Assembly (NCBI GenBank): GCA_949840855.1
Contig: CATKYP010000049.1
Coordinates: forward strand, 1-6,498
DNA length: 6,498 nt
Direction of reading: 5' to 3'
DNA from: an uncultured Bacilli bacterium
GTDB taxonomy: Bacteria; Bacillota_I; Bacilli_A; RF39; UBA660
The notes beneath the pieces were generated by a model. That model was not told the origin of the DNA, did no database searches, and saw nothing but the letters and a program-made list of their open reading frames with translations. This document shows, one piece after another, positions 1 through 5,776 of the stretch (position 1 is its first letter; every line of letters begins with the position of its first letter). The position numbers and the translations under genes are program-made.

Positions 1-876
1 GTGATGGACAATGTTTATGATTTAAGAAATAGTGGTAGTATTCCTATTGCTGATTTTAGAATTTTTGATAGTATAGAAATGCTTAATGTTTCTGATTTTG
101 TAATGGATAATGAAAATTTTATTTTGTCAATGTATAAAAAGTATATGAATCAAATTAATAGTATGGAAAATAAAGATATTATTTCCTTCTTAAAAGTAAT
201 TAAAAATATGGAGATAATTAATAATCATTCTCTGGAGCAAGATGATAGTTTTTTAACAGCCTTATATTTAGAAAGAATTGGAGAAAATAGTATTGATTAT
301 TTACTTTCAAATATTAATATGTCAAAAGAAATATTTACTAAAGGACATAAACTTTTATTAAAAGGAACGAAAAGTCAAAAATATTTTGATAAGGAATATA
401 GAACAGATAATAAATCTTGTGTTGGTAATATTTTGCCTGATGGAAGTAGGAAAATTAATTATTTTGCTATTAATTACGAAGATATTGATGAAGCAATAGA
501 GAGATTATTAAATTTTTATAATTCTGATATATTTGATGAGCACATGTTCTTGAAATCTCAAATTATTCATGGAATAGTTGCATCTTTACAAATGTTTGAT
601 GATGGAAATACTAGATATGCTAGAATTTTACAAAATATTAAGTTGTATTCTTTAACAAAAAAATATTTGGATTCATCTTTAATTAATCCAATTTTGTATG
701 GTACAAAGTCATATTTTCCATATAGAGGAAAATATCGTGAGTTAATTATGGGCCTTGTTGTATCTCCAAATCAAGATAGCTGGGATAACTGGTTTGAGTT
801 TAATTTAAATAGATGTGAGGATCAAATGTATTTTTTGTCTAATAAGATTGAACAATACAAAAGACTTATTAAGTAA
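1..876 (+). CDS. Fic-fold protein with degenerate active-site motif (possibly 5'-truncated)
   Basis: Fic domain proteins normally transfer AMP or another phosphate-containing group to a target protein hydroxyl, using the motif HPFxDGNGRxxR. Here the fold markers are visible: a helix with GHKLLLKG (115-122), the KEYRT strand entry (131-135), the alpha helix QIIHGIVASL (187-196) and then QMFDDGNTRYAR (197-208). Asp201, Gly202, Asn203, Arg205 and Arg208 of the nucleotide-binding loop are kept, but the catalytic His is Gln197, the Pro is Met198 and the second Gly of DGNGR is Thr204. Adenylylation as usually understood is therefore unlikely; binding without catalysis or a different reaction is possible. 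I see no clear (S/T)xxxE(G/N) inhibitory helix. The frame is open to the left edge, beginning GTG ATG; no ribosome site is visible, so the true start may lie outside. A hairpin terminator follows the stop. The Fic-fold call is fairly secure; function is unknown. Confidence 0.75.
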   Translation: MMDNVYDLRNSGSIPIADFRIFDSIEMLNVSDFVMDNENFILSMYKKYMNQINSMENKDIISFLKVIKNMEIINNHSLEQDDSFLTALYLERIGENSIDYLLSNINMSKEIFTKGHKLLLKGTKSQKYFDKEYRTDNKSCVGNILPDGSRKINYFAINYEDIDEAIERLLNFYNSDIFDEHMFLKSQIIHGIVASLQMFDDGNTRYARILQNIKLYSLTKKYLDSSLINPILYGTKSYFPYRGKYRELIMGLVVSPNQDSWDNWFEFNLNRCEDQMYFLSNKIEQYKRLIK

Positions 877-884
877 CTATAATG

Positions 885-920
885 AGGTTTTTTCAACAAT
901 TTTTGTGGAAAAAACCTTTT
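885..920 (+). terminator. Hairpin terminator after the Fic-like gene
   Basis: A perfect 10-base inverted repeat, AGGTTTTTTC at 885-894 and GAAAAAACCT at 908-917, begins 9 bases after the stop of the Fic-like gene. The 13-base loop can add four inner pairs (896-899 with 903-906) after one mismatch. The right arm runs into TTTT, a short U tract. Position and shape fit a Rho-independent terminator, although the stem is mostly A-T and could work in both directions. It separates the Fic-like gene from the next gene, so the two are probably not one simple transcription unit. Confidence 0.6.
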
Positions 921-941
921 ATAATGATATTGGTGGATAAT

Positions 942-1112
942 ATGAAAGTGAAGATTTTCGATGAAGAGAGTGAAAGTGATTTGCAAAATAGTATTAATTC
1001 TTTTCTTGCTAGTATGACAGGAGAACTCATTGATATTAAGTTTCAAGTTAGTGCTTCAATTTATAGTGAGGAGCAGATATATTGTTTTTCAGCAATGATT
1101 GTTTATAGATAG
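942..1112 (+). CDS. Cse60-like small protein (sporulation protein Cse60 family)
   Basis: This encodes a 56-residue, soluble, acidic protein without signal peptide or membrane segment. The pattern MKVKIFDEE, then DLQNSINSFL, then LIDIKFQVS and finally EEQIYCFSAMIVYR closely resembles the Cse60 family as I know it (VKVFDEE..., V-I-DIK..., YSAM-I-Y). In Bacillus subtilis cse60 is a small gene expressed in the mother cell during sporulation, but its biochemical role is unknown and relatives occur in bacteria not known to sporulate. The frame also holds an ATG at 882, but that start would put the Fic terminator hairpin inside the coding region and add a stretch unlike the family. The ATG at 942 has a modest ribosome site GGTGG at 932-936, five bases away, and starts where the family starts. 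The family call is good; the function is open. Confidence 0.75.
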   Translation: MKVKIFDEESESDLQNSINSFLASMTGELIDIKFQVSASIYSEEQIYCFSAMIVYR

Positions 1113-1119
1113 TCTAAAT

Positions 1120-1148
1120 TTGTCCTAGGTGTGGAAAAAGTCTACTAT
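1120..1148 (+). promoter_or_regulatory. Candidate sigma-A type promoter upstream of murJ
   Basis: TTGTCC (1120-1125) and TACTAT (1143-1148) lie 17 bases apart, each matching 4 of 6 consensus positions. The site falls in the 77-base gap between the Cse60-like gene and murJ, a sensible place. In so AT-rich a sequence such matches arise by chance, and murJ could equally be read through from upstream. TATGAT at 1150-1155 is a better -10 box but has no properly spaced -35. Confidence 0.22.
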
Positions 1149-1189
1149 GTATGATAGAATAAGTTTGGTTATAGGATGTGATTTAGGTA

Positions 1190-2887
1190 ATGAATATAAA
1201 GAAATCTAAGAAGAGAAATATTAAAGAAACTAATTCGTCTAAAAAACTTTTAGTTAAAAATACTTTTTTGCAAGGTGCTTTTATTTCGACTTTGGGTATA
1301 GTAATCAGTAAAATTTTAGGAATCGTTTATGTTATTCCTTTTCATGCAATTGTTAAAGAACAAGGTGGAGCCTTATATGGATATGCTTACACAATTTATT
1401 CTTTATTTATGGGTCTTTCTAGTGCTGGTATACCACTTGCTGTTAGTAAAATTATTAGTGAATATTACACTATGGGCTATTATGATGCAAAAGAAAGAGC
1501 ATTTAGATTAGGAAGAAATATTTCTCTATTACTTGGTTTAATTGCTTTTATTGTTTTATTTATATTTGCACCTAGTATAGCTCATGCTGTTTTAGGTGAA
1601 CTTAAGGGTGGAAATACTCTTCAGGATGTTACTTTAGTAATTAGAATAATCTCTACTGCTATAATAGTCGTACCTTTATTGAGCATTTACAGAGGGTATT
1701 TGGAAGGACATAAATATCTTACACCTACCTCTGTTTCTAATGTGGTAGAGCAAGTAGTTAGAGTTTTTCTAATTATATTTGGTAGTTTTTTTGCTATAAA
1801 AGTATTTAATCAGTCAATTGCTACTGCTGTTGGTATTGCTGTTTTCGGTGCTACTGCAGGCGCTATAGTTGCATATTTTTATCTATTAGATATTGTACGT
1901 AAAAATAAAAAAACATTAAGTGAAAGAGTAAAAAAGGAAAAAGAACCTATTATAACTAATAGTGCAATATTAAAGAAAATTTTTTGGTATTCTTTTCCTT
2001 TTATTATGATAGATGTATTTAAGTCTTTATATGATTTTGTTGATATGACTACAGTAGTTAAGACTTTAGGAGAAAGTCTTAACTATACTACTAGTGATGC
2101 TGAAAGTATTATGAGTGTTATTTCTACTTGGGGAAATAAGTTTAATATGATAATTTCTTCTGTTTCTACAGGTGTAATTGTTAGTCTTATACCAAATCTT
2201 ACAGCTAGTTTTGTTGAAGGTGATAAGAAGGATGTTAATAAAAAGGTAAATCAGAGTTTTCAAGTCCTTTTATTTTTGACTATTCCAATGACAATAGGTC
2301 TTAGTATGTTAGCTAGTCCTGTTTGGGAAGTATTCTATGGTTCTAGTAAATATGGTGCAAATGTATTCTCGTATTTTGTTTATGTGGCTTTATTTATTTC
2401 TATATATACTACTGCGGTTACTATTGTACAAATTTTAAAAGACTATAAGATAGTTTTCATAAGTTTATTTAGTGGGGTACTTTTAAAGGCTTTATTAAAT
2501 GTTTGGCTTATGCTTTATTTTGATAGTATTGGACTTAGGCCATATTATGGCTCTATTACAGCTACTATTATAGGGTATTCTGTATCTCTAATTATTTGTA
2601 TGTATGCTTTAAGTAAAAGGTATAATATTAATTATAAAGACACTTTTAAGGAGTTTTTTAGGGTTATTGTAGGAGTATTGTTTATGGTTTTAAGTTTAGC
2701 TCTTTTAAAAGTGTTTGTTCCTATTCTTGTTTCTAATAGATTTATGAATATATTAGTAATAGCCCTTTATAGTATAATTGGTGCTTTAGTATATTTCTTA
2801 GTTATGATTAAATTGGGTACAGTTAAAAGGATATTTGGGGAAGAAATCCTTTCTAAGTTTAAGAGAAAGGCTGCGCATACTAAATAA
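1190..2887 (+). CDS. murJ: Lipid II flippase MurJ (YtgP/SpoVB-type MOP superfamily)
   Basis: MurJ moves the undecaprenyl-linked peptidoglycan precursor lipid II from the inner to the outer face of the membrane. The 565-residue product is a polytopic membrane protein with many hydrophobic segments, as expected for a MOP/MATE-like fold of about 14 helices. Recognisable stretches are TLGIVISKILGIVYVIPF (34-51), EQGGALYGYAYTIY (57-70), AGIPLAVSK (79-87), VVPLLSIYRGYLEGH (160-174) and PTSVSNVVEQVVRV (179-192), resembling Bacillus subtilis YtgP (MurJ) more than SpoVB. The first 23 residues are a Lys-rich tail, slightly longer than usual, so the length is a little above the family's roughly 540. The chosen ATG has AGGATG at 1173-1178, 11 bases upstream, a rather wide spacing. 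Its neighbour, an M23 peptidase, also serves wall assembly. SpoVB or a polysaccharide flippase are the alternatives, less likely. Confidence 0.87.
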   Translation: MNIKKSKKRNIKETNSSKKLLVKNTFLQGAFISTLGIVISKILGIVYVIPFHAIVKEQGGALYGYAYTIYSLFMGLSSAGIPLAVSKIISEYYTMGYYDAKERAFRLGRNISLLLGLIAFIVLFIFAPSIAHAVLGELKGGNTLQDVTLVIRIISTAIIVVPLLSIYRGYLEGHKYLTPTSVSNVVEQVVRVFLIIFGSFFAIKVFNQSIATAVGIAVFGATAGAIVAYFYLLDIVRKNKKTLSERVKKEKEPIITNSAILKKIFWYSFPFIMIDVFKSLYDFVDMTTVVKTLGESLNYTTSDAESIMSVISTWGNKFNMIISSVSTGVIVSLIPNLTASFVEGDKKDVNKKVNQSFQVLLFLTIPMTIGLSMLASPVWEVFYGSSKYGANVFSYFVYVALFISIYTTAVTIVQILKDYKIVFISLFSGVLLKALLNVWLMLYFDSIGLRPYYGSITATIIGYSVSLIICMYALSKRYNINYKDTFKEFFRVIVGVLFMVLSLALLKVFVPILVSNRFMNILVIALYSIIGALVYFLVMIKLGTVKRIFGEEILSKFKRKAAHTK

Positions 2888-2949
2888 TTTAAATATATCA
2901 CAGGTGCATTTTTGAATTATAGTTATTTATTATAGATTATAACTAATAT

Positions 2950-2978
2950 TTGCTTTTGTTTTTATTAGATTATATACT
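2950..2978 (+). promoter_or_regulatory. Weak candidate promoter (distal) for the M23 gene
   Basis: TTGCTT (2950-2955) and TATACT (2973-2978) are 17 bases apart. The -10 box matches 5 of 6 positions, but the -35 box only 3 of 6. It would give an untranslated leader of over 100 bases. The 206-base gap after murJ is almost pure A/T, so this could be chance. No convincing GC-containing terminator for murJ is seen in the gap. Confidence 0.2.
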
Positions 2979-3033
2979 TAAAGCTTTATTAAAATAGTAT
3001 ACAATTTTGTATGTTTGCATTTTCTATTTTTAG

Positions 3034-3087
3034 TTGATTATTAGTCTTTTAGTATGTTATGCTGTATTTAATGATAAAGTATGAGGT
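3034..3087 (+). promoter_or_regulatory. Candidate extended -10 promoter and ribosome site for the M23 gene
   Basis: TTGATT (3034-3039) stands 18 bases before TATGCT (3058-3063), and TG at 3055-3056 gives an extended -10 motif (TGnTATnnT). The expected start of transcription falls near 3070. The ribosome site TGAGGT at 3082-3087 is six bases before the ATG at 3094 and supports that start. The ribosome site is secure; the promoter is only a reasonable guess in this AT-rich gap. Confidence 0.35.
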
Positions 3088-3093
3088 TGTAGT

Positions 3094-4299
3094 ATGAATA
3101 AATTTTCCAAATTATATATATGTTTTGTAGTTACTGTATTATTAATACCTGGAAATGTATTTGCTAAGACGATAGCACAATTTGAATCTGAGGTGAATAA
3201 ATATACAGCTGAGCTTGCTGAGAAACAGCGTAGAAAAGCTAAGAATGATGCTGAGGTTGCACAAGTCGAGAAAAATATAAAAAGTATTGAGACACAAATT
3301 ATTACTACAGAAAATGAAATTAAAAGTTTAGAGAGAGAAATAGAGGAAAGTAATCAAAAAATTGCGGAAAAAAATGAGGAAAGTAAGAAAATAATCCAAT
3401 ATTATCAGATTGAGAATGGTGATAATATATATTTAGAATATGTTTTTGGATCTCAATCAATTACTGATATGGTTTATAGATTATCAGTTACAGAACAATT
3501 GACTGAGTATAATGATAGAATTATGCAGGAATTAAGAAAATTAATTAATGATAATAAGAAGAATAAAGTCGCGTTAGCTGAAAAAAGAAATGAATTAAAA
3601 TCTTTAAAAAAGAATCTTGAAAATGAAAAAGAAAGAATTGAAGCTGATACTAAAGGAATAGTAGAATCAATGCCATCTATTGAAACAAGAATAAAGGAGG
3701 CTAAAGCTAATCTATCATATTACAAAAATTTGGGTTGTGGAATTAATGAGGATATTACAGCATGTCAATTTAGAGTAATGCAGGGTACAGGCAGTTCACT
3801 TCCTAGTGTTGGAACATTTCAAAGGCCTATTGAATATGGTACTTATAGTAGAGGTTGGACGGGAAATTATGCGCATAGGGGGGTTGATATGTCTAGTAGT
3901 AACAAATCAATAGCAATTCATCCTATAGCTGAGGGAGAGGTTGCTGCAATATATCAGGATAATTGTAGCAATAGTTGGTGTATAAGTGCAGGAGGATATT
4001 GCCAAGGTAATGCTAAAATTATTGTAATAAGGCATAATTATAATGGTGGATATATATATTCAATGTATGTACACTTGAGTAGATATGGTAATTATAGTGT
4101 TGGTTCTAAAGTTACAAAGGCTAGTATAATAGGTTATATGGGGACAACTGGTTGTTCTACAGGCCCACACTTGCATTTAGAAATAACTAGATGTCATTGG
4201 AAGGCCCAAGGTGGATGTACTTATAAAGAGTTTGAAAAACAATCTATAAACCCAGTTAGCTTAGGATTGCATTTTCCATATTCGTGGAGTAATTTTTAA
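3094..4299 (+). CDS. Secreted coiled-coil M23 peptidoglycan endopeptidase (PcsB/EnvC-like)
   Basis: This is a 401-residue exported wall hydrolase. Residues 1-24 form a signal peptide (basic start, hydrophobic core, VFA before the likely cut after Ala24), with no lipobox. Residues 26-210 are charged heptad-rich coiled coil, interrupted near 109-144 by a segment (YLEYVFGSQSITDMVYRL) that resembles the hairpin tip of PcsB, CwlO and EnvC proteins. The LytM/M23 domain covers about 241-395 and looks active: HRGVD gives His261 and Asp265, YVHLS gives His327, and GPHLHLE gives His359 and His361, the usual zinc and catalytic set. Unlike EnvC activators, whose sites are degenerate, this one should cut peptide bonds itself. 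In related proteins FtsEX controls the coiled coil; ftsEX is not in this window. Eight cysteines in the exported part (215, 224, 291, 296, 303, 354, 367, 375) are unusual. It has its own ribosome site and a terminator after it, so it may be a single-gene unit. Confidence 0.87.
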   Translation: MNKFSKLYICFVVTVLLIPGNVFAKTIAQFESEVNKYTAELAEKQRRKAKNDAEVAQVEKNIKSIETQIITTENEIKSLEREIEESNQKIAEKNEESKKIIQYYQIENGDNIYLEYVFGSQSITDMVYRLSVTEQLTEYNDRIMQELRKLINDNKKNKVALAEKRNELKSLKKNLENEKERIEADTKGIVESMPSIETRIKEAKANLSYYKNLGCGINEDITACQFRVMQGTGSSLPSVGTFQRPIEYGTYSRGWTGNYAHRGVDMSSSNKSIAIHPIAEGEVAAIYQDNCSNSWCISAGGYCQGNAKIIVIRHNYNGGYIYSMYVHLSRYGNYSVGSKVTKASIIGYMGTTGCSTGPHLHLEITRCHWKAQGGCTYKEFEKQSINPVSLGLHFPYSWSNF

Positions 4300-4306
4300 A
4301 AATGAT

Positions 4307-4340
4307 AAAATAGGTTGATAAATTAAGACAATCTATTTTT
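4307..4340 (+). terminator. Rho-independent terminator of the M23 gene
   Basis: AAAATAGGTTG (4307-4317) pairs with CAATCTATTTT (4329-4339) over 11 bases, with one G-U pair, around an 11-base loop, and ends in a run of five T. It begins 7 bases after the M23 stop codon. The A tract on the left would also give U residues in the opposite direction. The T run is shared with the left arm of the next inverted repeat (4337-4348). Confidence 0.65.
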
Positions 4341-4389
4341 ATTATGTTCTGAGGTAATAACATAATAAAATCACTCGCATAGCGGGTGA
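4337..4389. other. Two abutting stem-loops, possible structured RNA or bipartite element
   Basis: The first stem is a perfect 12-base inverted repeat, TTTTATTATGTT (4337-4348) and AACATAATAAAA (4359-4370), with loop CTGAGGTAAT. The second follows with no gap: TCACTCGC (4371-4378) and GCGGGTGA (4382-4389) around ATA, with one T-G pair. The second stem is by far the most GC-rich stretch of the gap. Neither has a downstream T run of its own on the plus strand. I cannot match them to a riboswitch or known small RNA. They lie between convergent genes, so a leader role is unlikely. Confidence 0.5.
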
Positions 4390-4410
4390 GAGCTGAAGAA
4401 GCGATAGTAT

Positions 4411-4492
4411 TAAGAAGAAAAAATAAATCCTCCTTTGATATAATAGATGATGGTCTGTCAACCAAAATCTAAAATCAAAGGAGGATTTATTT
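4411..4492 (-). terminator. Long perfect inverted repeat, terminator of the Fem operon (possibly bidirectional)
   Basis: AAATAAATCCTCCTTTGAT (4421-4439) and its exact reverse complement (4474-4492) form a 19-base stem with a 34-base loop. On the minus strand the stem is followed by a T-rich tail (complement of 4411-4420), which suits a terminator for the Fem-type genes. The right arm overlaps the last codon and stop of the upstream reading frame at 4487-4492. On the plus strand it could back up the M23 terminator. The loop is longer than in a standard terminator, and each strand carries both AAAGGAGG and CCTCCTTT, the ribosome-binding consensus and its complement. Confidence 0.6.
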
Positions 4493-5776
4493 ATCAATAT
4501 TTTTAAGTTTGTGGTATGTACTAAAGGCAATTTTGTAAAGATAATATAAGGGTTTATTTATTATTAGATCGAATTCCCCAATTAATTCTACTACGGTTCC
4601 GCCAAAACTTTTTTTAAATAAATATAGACCATATAAGGGGTTTTCTTTTCTGAAATCACCTGTAATTCCATAGAAATTATATTTTTCATAGTTGTGTTCT
4701 ACAGCATATTTTATTCCAGCAAAATGGACAGAGTATGCTGATTGAAACTCCATTAGTTTAGCTTCACTACCACCATATAATGATAATACTTCATTTCCAT
4801 ATATTAAGAATAAAATACCTCCAAGAGTAGTTTTTGTACCATAAGTTTTTTTGTATACTTTTATTTTATCTAATTGCTTTTCAAGCCTTTTTATAGATTC
4901 TTCATCTTGTTTATTTTTTTGTAAATATTTTTTATCATTCATTTTTAAAGAAGAATTTTCTTTTTTTTCAATTCTTTCTTTTAATTCTTTTTTAATTTCT
5001 TCTAATTCTTTATTTGTATTATCTTTATAAGTATCAAAATTTATTTCAGCAATCATTATTTTTAATATATTTTCTTTATGCAAGCACTTCCACATATTTT
5101 TATAGTAAGATAATGGCCTATCGATAAATTCTCGTCTATCTGAAGTATGTTTCATAATATCTTTGAATAGTGGTAATTCATCTTCTGCTATTTCTCTAAC
5201 TGTTATGCCTGATTTTTCATTTTTTCTTAGTATTTGTCTAGTTTTTGATTCCATATCTTCCATTACTTTATCTAATGTTTTATCTTTTGTATCTATAACG
5301 TGCATCCATCTAGGTTGAAGAGAGTCTTGCATTAAGTTAAAGCCAAAATGTTTATATCCTAGATCTATTAAATTTTGATAACTCTCTTTATTATTAAAAC
5401 CATTTTTTACAATTTCACCATTATTATCGTGTTCTATATATGGAACATAAGGATCTATTTTTACAAAGATACCATTTTGTTCTTTGATGAATTTTTTTAT
5501 TTTTTTGGTAAATTCTTTTAAAATCTCTTTATTATTATAGTCTATTAAAAATCCACGAGGAGAGTAGAAAATATATTTATTGATAATCGGTATTTTTTTT
5601 GCTAATAGTAGAGCACATGCTAGGCTTTCTTTATTATCTTTTAGTGCAACATAATAGTGTTTCCAGCCATTAGTTTTTTTTAGTTCTGCCCAAGAACTCG
5701 TTTGATGAAAAGTTATTTGTGGGCTTTTGTCTGCTATAGTTTTAAATTCTTTTTCATTTAGTTCTACTAACTTCAT
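4487..5776 (-). CDS. Fem/MurM-type peptidoglycan bridge aminoacyltransferase (complete)
   Basis: FemABX enzymes use aminoacyl-tRNA to add amino acids to the stem peptide of lipid II, at the inner face of the membrane, building the interpeptide bridge. The 429-residue length is typical. Two GNAT-like halves are visible: the first with FHQTSSWAELKKTNGWK (23-39), YIFYSPRGFLIDY (68-80) and FVKIDPYVPY (104-113), the second from about 175, with SKTRQILRKNEKSGI (177-191). A charged antiparallel coiled-coil arm spans about 254-310, as in FemA. The C-terminal signature is NFYGITGDFRKENPLYG (367-383) followed by LFKKSFGG (386-393). ATG 5774-5776 has a strong ribosome site, AAAGGAGA, six bases upstream inside the preceding gene. 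The amino acid added and the substrate cannot be read from sequence. It overlaps a paralogue, as in femA-femB and murM-murN pairs. Confidence 0.88.
   Translation of the reverse strand: MKLVELNEKEFKTIADKSPQITFHQTSSWAELKKTNGWKHYYVALKDNKESLACALLLAKKIPIINKYIFYSPRGFLIDYNNKEILKEFTKKIKKFIKEQNGIFVKIDPYVPYIEHDNNGEIVKNGFNNKESYQNLIDLGYKHFGFNLMQDSLQPRWMHVIDTKDKTLDKVMEDMESKTRQILRKNEKSGITVREIAEDELPLFKDIMKHTSDRREFIDRPLSYYKNMWKCLHKENILKIMIAEINFDTYKDNTNKELEEIKKELKERIEKKENSSLKMNDKKYLQKNKQDEESIKRLEKQLDKIKVYKKTYGTKTTLGGILFLIYGNEVLSLYGGSEAKLMEFQSAYSVHFAGIKYAVEHNYEKYNFYGITGDFRKENPLYGLYLFKKSFGGTVVELIGEFDLIINKPLYYLYKIAFSTYHKLKNIDK

Noticed and set aside
882..941. Upstream in-frame ATG that would lengthen the Cse60-like protein by 20 residues
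   Set aside because: It would begin next to and read through the Fic terminator hairpin, has no ribosome site, and adds residues unlike the family, which starts at the MKVKIF segment.
822..1046. Minus-strand open frame opposite the end of the Fic-like gene and the Cse60-like gene
   Set aside because: It overlaps two supported genes and a terminator, with no recognisable family; an antisense shadow.
2920..2945. Seven-base inverted repeat TAGTTAT/ATAACTA as a terminator of murJ
   Set aside because: The stem has one G-C pair and no following T run; in so AT-rich a gap such repeats are expected by chance.
2999..3012. Short palindrome-like ATACAATTTTGTAT as an operator before the M23 gene
   Set aside because: Six-base arms of mostly A/T, single copy and no regulator nearby; too weak to call.
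4451..4461. Perfect TTGACA on the minus strand as a promoter -35 box
   Set aside because: No acceptable -10 box follows at 16-18 bases, and it lies in the loop of the terminator repeat, pointing into the end of a convergent gene.
4371..4480. T-box, thiamine or other riboswitch suggested by the stems and the CTGAGG loop
   Set aside because: None of the conserved cores I know is present and there is no downstream gene in the same direction for a leader to control.
4256..4530. Two overlapping minus-strand open frames of 62-69 codons covering the gap between the convergent genes
   Set aside because: They run through the hairpins and into real genes on both sides, show no family resemblance and no ribosome site at a sensible start; they look like chance frames.
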